Origin: an uncultured Phascolarctobacterium sp.
GTDB taxonomy: Bacteria > Bacillota > Negativicutes > Acidaminococcales > Acidaminococcaceae
Assembly (NCBI GenBank): GCA_937901335.1
Contig: CALCHC010000076.1
Span: 1 to 16,579 of the forward strand
Length of the DNA: 16,579 nucleotides
Reading direction: 5' to 3'
Shown: positions 12,791 to 16,579 of the stretch, one piece after another
How positions within the stretch are numbered: the first letter of the stretch is position 1
Layout of the letters: every line of letters begins with the position of its first letter
The notes under the pieces: generated by a model
The model's input: only the letters and a program-made list of their open reading frames with translations
Databases searched by the model: none
What the model was told of the DNA's origin: nothing
Made by a program: the position numbers and the translations under genes

Positions 12791-14803
12791 CTACTTATGC
12801 CACAGAGCATAATTGTTCAAAATATATTTATTGAGAACCTCAACATAATCATTATCATATTCTTTTTTATTAAGCTCCCCAATAAAATCTACACCATCAG
12901 ACCAATAATAGAAATTGCCACCAAAATATCCTAAGGCATATGTTTTATCACGAGGCTCCAACAAATTCCTGCCCATAAATAGAGAAGGCTTTTCAATTCC
13001 TAATAAATGTAACAACGTAGGTGCCAAATCAATTTGAGACGCAAATACATTGTTCCTTAAATTATTTAACGGTAACAGATTTTTACTAACGAATATGAGA
13101 GGAATAGGTGCAATACTAAACTTATCACCAGTATTAGGAACTAAATCTAGATATTCCCCACCACTATGAGGATTGTGATCGCTGGTAATAACATATAAAG
13201 TACGCTCATCCATCAAGCCTAACTGCTCCACCTTTTTAAAGAAATTACGCAAGGTCATATCTACCCAATACATCCCATTAACCGTAATACTTCCTTTAGC
13301 TTGAACAGTTTTAGGTAATTCTTCCCATTCGCAACCAACATAGGGATAAGGCTGATGCATATCTAATGTTTTTGCAACTAAGAATACCTTTTCATGTCTA
13401 TATTTGTCTAGTAGCTTGATTGCTTCGTCATAAATTACATCATTGTGATATCCCCAACCACTGGCACCGATGTACCCTTGAGTATCTAAATACTCTCTAG
13501 CATAATACTCCTGCATACCAAATTGCTCCGGGTATTCTCGCAATTCATCAGCATAATATTGAGTAGACGCATTTAAGAAAATACCACGTGCACCATTTTG
13601 TTGGGCACATCTAAAAATTGAGGGGGTATTCTTGCCACTCAAATTCTTATCCATAATTATATGAGAACGAAAAATGGCATTCAGCCCTTGAGTCGTAGGT
13701 ACTGCTGAAGAATAAAACTTATCAATATGAGGATATCTAATAATCAAACTATTTAAAAAAGCAGTTGCAGCTTCCGGAATATTTCTATTGTAATAGTTTA
13801 TATAATCTCGATGCACAGATTCTAAAATCAACATCACAACTTTATCGTATTGCGCCGTTAATTTCTCTATAGATTCATTTACATCTTCTATTCCAAGATC
13901 AGCTAATAACTTCTTATCTTTCTTAGTTATATCTTTAGCAAACTCATAGTACTTATTATTAATAGAATCAGTACTGTTCAATGCTTTAACAAGAAAATTT
14001 ACATTAATAGGCATAGAAATCATACTACGGTAATTATATCTAACCTTTTCAGATTCTACTACCGCATACATACCTACAATGCGCTTTATGGCATACATGC
14101 CTGCTATACTACAAGCATAATCCACAACATTAATTAATAAAGCAGCACCCAAGATAATAGAAGTAACTTTTTTAAAATTAACTACTTCAGTTTTGTCACC
14201 AACAGTTTTAAAAAGACATATAACAGCAATTGTCACCAATAATAATGCAATAACAATACTGGTATCAAAGCTATTTATTACAGCTATTATAGAATAGATA
14301 TTAAGATTTTGAAACAATACACTTTCTACATGTGTTGTTGTTTGCCAAAAATAAACTAAGTCTGTAATTATTACGAATCCAGTAAAAACATAACTAACAA
14401 AGTATAAGCATTTGGTAGTCTTGTTCTTCCACTTATGATAGACTAACGCACTTATTAAAACTATCAATACATTATTGCTGCTTCCTGCTAAAACTGACAA
14501 AAAAGTTTGTAACCCAAAATCAAGGCTAAGCCTATACAACATAAAAGATACTGCGCATAAGTACAGATCCCCAATAACAGCAACAGGACAAAAATCTTTA
14601 GTAGATTTGAAAAGAACTTTTCGTTTTATATATACGCCTGCTCCAATAGTTAGTACCAATATATCACGAGCAATATGATCTGCAGACATATATAATACTT
14701 CGTTCCAAGGAAAAGGTTTCGCTCCTTGGAAACTATCGAATGCTAACCATATTTCTATTACTGATATTAGCACCGCTAATACAAGCACACTTAAAATTTT
14801 CAT
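12791..14803 (-). CDS. LTA-synthase-like membrane sulfatase-fold phosphotransferase
   Basis: A 670-residue membrane enzyme of the LtaS/MdoB/phosphoethanolamine-transferase type. It has about five to seven N-terminal helices (1-245), a linker, then a periplasmic alkaline-phosphatase-fold domain (about 320-640). Catalytic landmarks: E328 in VVMLILES, Thr370/371 in SSAVPTTQGLNAIFRS (nucleophile position), H483 in LDMHQPYP, and D542-H543 in ITSDHNPHSGG (metal ligands). Such enzymes move phosphoglycerol or phosphoethanolamine from phospholipid to a glycan or lipid. True lipoteichoic acid is not expected in a diderm, so the acceptor may be an outer-membrane or periplasmic glycan (inference). The ATG at 14803 has GAGGG 12 bases upstream; the longer in-frame start at 14836 lies inside a terminator stem. 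It lies upstream of the lipid kinase and downstream of the LicC-like gene. Confidence 0.85.
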   Translation of the reverse strand: MKILSVLVLAVLISVIEIWLAFDSFQGAKPFPWNEVLYMSADHIARDILVLTIGAGVYIKRKVLFKSTKDFCPVAVIGDLYLCAVSFMLYRLSLDFGLQTFLSVLAGSSNNVLIVLISALVYHKWKNKTTKCLYFVSYVFTGFVIITDLVYFWQTTTHVESVLFQNLNIYSIIAVINSFDTSIVIALLLVTIAVICLFKTVGDKTEVVNFKKVTSIILGAALLINVVDYACSIAGMYAIKRIVGMYAVVESEKVRYNYRSMISMPINVNFLVKALNSTDSINNKYYEFAKDITKKDKKLLADLGIEDVNESIEKLTAQYDKVVMLILESVHRDYINYYNRNIPEAATAFLNSLIIRYPHIDKFYSSAVPTTQGLNAIFRSHIIMDKNLSGKNTPSIFRCAQQNGARGIFLNASTQYYADELREYPEQFGMQEYYAREYLDTQGYIGASGWGYHNDVIYDEAIKLLDKYRHEKVFLVAKTLDMHQPYPYVGCEWEELPKTVQAKGSITVNGMYWVDMTLRNFFKKVEQLGLMDERTLYVITSDHNPHSGGEYLDLVPNTGDKFSIAPIPLIFVSKNLLPLNNLRNNVFASQIDLAPTLLHLLGIEKPSLFMGRNLLEPRDKTYALGYFGGNFYYWSDGVDFIGELNKKEYDNDYVEVLNKYILNNYALWHK

Positions 14804-14821
14804 ATAATAGTAGTCCCTCAA

Positions 14822-14870
14822 ATAAAAAATCCACATTAAAGCGATAGTTAATTATATCACTTTAATGTGG
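14822..14870 (-). terminator. Long-stem terminator between LicC-like and LTA-synthase-like genes
   Basis: A 16-bp stem (14855-14870 with 14831-14846, one T-G wobble, 8-base loop) starts 21 bp past the stop of the LicC-like gene and is followed on the minus strand by ATTTTTTAT. It is a strong Rho-independent terminator by form. An extended -10 sequence TGATATAAT lies within it (14859-14851), so the same DNA may also start the next transcript. Confidence 0.85.
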
Positions 14871-14891
14871 AAGTAGTAAAACGGAAGTTAG

Positions 14892-15782
14892 TTACACATC
14901 ATAAACAGGATCTAATTCTTTCAACTCTCTAAAAGTATCAATCTCTACAATATCGTCAAAAGTACATTCACGGACGCCAATATTATATTCTTTAATATAT
15001 TCTCCCAAAGCAACTTGGTCCCAGTAACGTTCCTTACCACCAGGAGAATTATAAACTTGTTCTACATGATTACAAAGCTTTCTGCCATCATTTTCGGACC
15101 AGTAAGAAATGCCAAACATATGATGACAATTTAATCCGCCTACTCCTAAACGTTTAATTCTATCGCCTTCCATAAAGAAGCACCAGTCATCAGTTTTTTC
15201 AGTGGGAACACCAAGATAATTGGAGTTGTATTGATATTTAGTAATTAATTTAGGATTGGACAAAAGCAAATCTGCTTCCAACACATAAGCATTGGTAAGC
15301 AAGTATCTAATACACATTACAGAAGAAATATTATTAGCTTCATTGTACAAAGGATTTTCAACAAATTTAACCATGGGATATTTATATTTAAGTTGATCAA
15401 ATTGTTCTGCCAAGTAACCACGTACAATAATAATTTCTTCAATACCAGCAGCGATCACCGCATCAAGCAAAGTATCAATAATACGTACACCTTTAACACG
15501 AACTAACGGTTTAGGAGTATTAAGAGTAATAGGAACCAAACGACTACCAAAGCCCGCAGCAATAAAGATTGCTCTTTTTACACGGTAAGGTTCTAACGCA
15601 GCAAGACCTTTTTTAGTAATTTGTTTATTTTCAATAAAACCTTTTTCTTCCAATTCGTTACACAATTTATTAACTGTACCAACAGAAAATTTAAGTACTT
15701 CAGCCAACTCTTTTTGAGTTATTTTTTCGTTTTGATTAGCTTCGATATAAGTTAATATATTAAATTCTTTTTTATTTAACAT
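14892..15782 (-). CDS. Winged-helix/LicC-type nucleotidyltransferase fusion
   Basis: A 296-residue protein in two parts. Residues 1-66 form a winged helix-turn-helix of the MarR/GntR-like kind: ITQKELAEVLKFSVGTVNKLCNEL is the recognition unit and KGFIENKQITKKG the wing. Residues 68-290 are a nucleotidyltransferase with AAGFGSRLVPITLNTPKPL (75-93), the GxGxRxxPxTxxxPKPL signature, and the metal-binding Asp in VLEADLLLSN. This layout matches LicC-like CTP:phosphocholine cytidylyltransferases, which make CDP-choline for decorating surface glycans. The substrate could also be a related sugar or alcohol phosphate. Whether the HTH binds DNA or only senses is unknown. No licA, licB or licD gene is in view. 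AGAGGAG lies 7 bases before the ATG. The upstream side ends at a chimeric join. Confidence 0.82.
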   Translation of the reverse strand: MLNKKEFNILTYIEANQNEKITQKELAEVLKFSVGTVNKLCNELEEKGFIENKQITKKGLAALEPYRVKRAIFIAAGFGSRLVPITLNTPKPLVRVKGVRIIDTLLDAVIAAGIEEIIIVRGYLAEQFDQLKYKYPMVKFVENPLYNEANNISSVMCIRYLLTNAYVLEADLLLSNPKLITKYQYNSNYLGVPTEKTDDWCFFMEGDRIKRLGVGGLNCHHMFGISYWSENDGRKLCNHVEQVYNSPGGKERYWDQVALGEYIKEYNIGVRECTFDDIVEIDTFRELKELDPVYDV

Positions 15783-15872
15783 CTTATCTCTCCTCTATTT
15801 TCAAGAAAGCAATAAATATTTTCATAAAATTCCTATCAGTCAAAATAACATTTCTATATGTTTTTCGAATTC

Positions 15873-15901
15873 ATTATAACAAGATTCAAATTTTAATTCA
15901 A
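15873..15901 (-). promoter_or_regulatory. Promoter of LicC-like gene
   Basis: On the minus strand TTGAAT (15901-15896), a 17-bp spacer, and TATAAT (15878-15873) preceded by TGT. It lies about 90 bp before the start codon, leaving a long AU-rich leader. The -35 box touches the point where phage sequence begins, so part of it may derive from the join. Confidence 0.55.
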
Positions 15902-16579
15902 CAAATCATTGAACCAAGCGAAGCTGTCGTATTAGGCGGAACTTGGAGAATTCCTGTATTAGAAGAATTGTTAAGTAAGTCATTTATCGAAGAACTTAAA
16001 CTTGATGGAACTTATAATGATGCGTCATTTGCGAGAGAGTATGAATCTGAATGGAGCGGAGATGCGGAAAATGCATACTTTTCATCTGAAAAGTTTGATA
16101 AACATCGAGTATTGTTACAACCTGAATACGAATACAGCGGGCGCTCAAGTAAAACTGCTTATTATGTTTTAGGCGTCGACGTAGGGCGTAAAGACTGTAC
16201 AACAGAATGTTGTGTGTTTAAAGTAACACCGCAAGCCCAAGGTTCTTCATTAAAGACTCTTGTTAATATTTATACCTGGGAAGCAGAGCATTTTGGACTT
16301 CAGGCTATTAATATTAAGAAATTATTCTATAAATATAAGGCGCGAGCTGTGGTTATTGACGCCAATGGTCTTGGTGCAGGGCTCGTAGACTTCATGGTTA
16401 CAGACCAAATTGACCCTGACACAGGAGATATTCTTCCTAACTTTGGAGTGGGTGGAGCTACTTGGGACAACTGGGAAAAAGACTTTAAAAAATTCAAAAC
16501 ACCAGATACAGAGCTGGAAGCGATGTATCTTATTAAGGCGAATGCGCCGATCAACACAGAGGCACACGCAAACGCCCAA
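15902..16579 (+). CDS. Phage terminase large subunit, C-terminal part (partial)
   Basis: An open frame of 226 codons runs off the right end. It reads VVLGGTWRIPVLEELLS, then FAREYESEWSGDAENAYFS, a strand GVDVGRKDCTTECCVF and later ARAVVIDANGLGAGLVDFM. These fit the end of the ATPase region and the RNase-H-like nuclease domain of a tailed-phage terminase large subunit. The Asp in GVDVGR and the Asp in VIDANGLG are the expected first and second metal ligands. The packaging ATPase with Walker motifs is absent and there is no ATG or ribosome site at the left side; the frame simply continues back into the LicC promoter region. It is therefore a truncated gene joined near 15,900. It may be a chimeric contig end or, less likely, a prophage remnant. 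Confidence 0.8.

Noticed and set aside
16322..16579. Minus-strand open frames at the right end
   Set aside because: The plus strand in this stretch encodes recognisable terminase nuclease motifs, so these are shadows.

Overview
The window reads as a piece of a low-to-mid GC Firmicute genome, probably a diderm of the class Negativicutes. That assignment is inference from the gene mix: surface-adhesin E-like secreted proteins, a thioredoxin-thioredoxin reductase fusion, FeoA/FeoB with a small Cys-rich partner, and a winged-helix/LicC-type cytidylyltransferase. Both ends look foreign to the middle. The left end (1 to about 860) joins a tRNA-Leu plus kinase-fragment piece, a very AT-rich MscS channel fragment, and the C-terminal half of an OFA-type MFS transporter. 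The right end (from about 15,900) is the C-terminal part of a phage terminase large subunit. The likeliest reading is a metagenomic contig with chimeric ends, so links across roughly 470, 850 and 15,900 should not be trusted.

Layout: 81-163 tRNA-Leu(UAG) with terminators and a truncated kinase gene (minus). 480-1655, fragments of MscS and MFS fused in one open frame (plus). 1806-2480, a triple zinc-ribbon protein with its own promoter and terminator (plus). 2580-4130, a two-gene secreted-protein operon (minus): a His/Pro/Arg-rich repeat protein, then a tandem surface-adhesin E-like protein. 4282-6795, the ferrous iron uptake operon feoA, feoB and a Cys-rich membrane peptide (minus). 7008-9272, a thioredoxin/thioredoxin reductase fusion and a cation diffusion facilitator (plus). 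9313-10401, a glycerol-dehydrogenase-like metal alcohol dehydrogenase (minus). 10554-15782, a minus-strand envelope group: HTH-LicC cytidylyltransferase, LTA-synthase-like sulfatase-fold membrane enzyme, diacylglycerol kinase, GtrA and a DUF554 membrane protein.

Two functional themes stand out. The feo block carries three copies of a palindrome, GTTAG-N6-CTAAC or one base from it: two flank a near-consensus feoA promoter and one lies between feoA and feoB. It resembles a DtxR/IdeR-type iron box. In the envelope block, the LtaS-like enzyme would release diacylglycerol if it uses phosphatidylglycerol, and the adjacent kinase would recycle it. Several genes there have extended -10 promoters (TGnTATAAT).

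I see no CRISPR array, insertion sequence, transposase or obvious new defence system. The most informative observations are the chimeric joins, the iron-box-like operators, and the fused thioredoxin reductase that lacks the usual NADPH-phosphate arginines.
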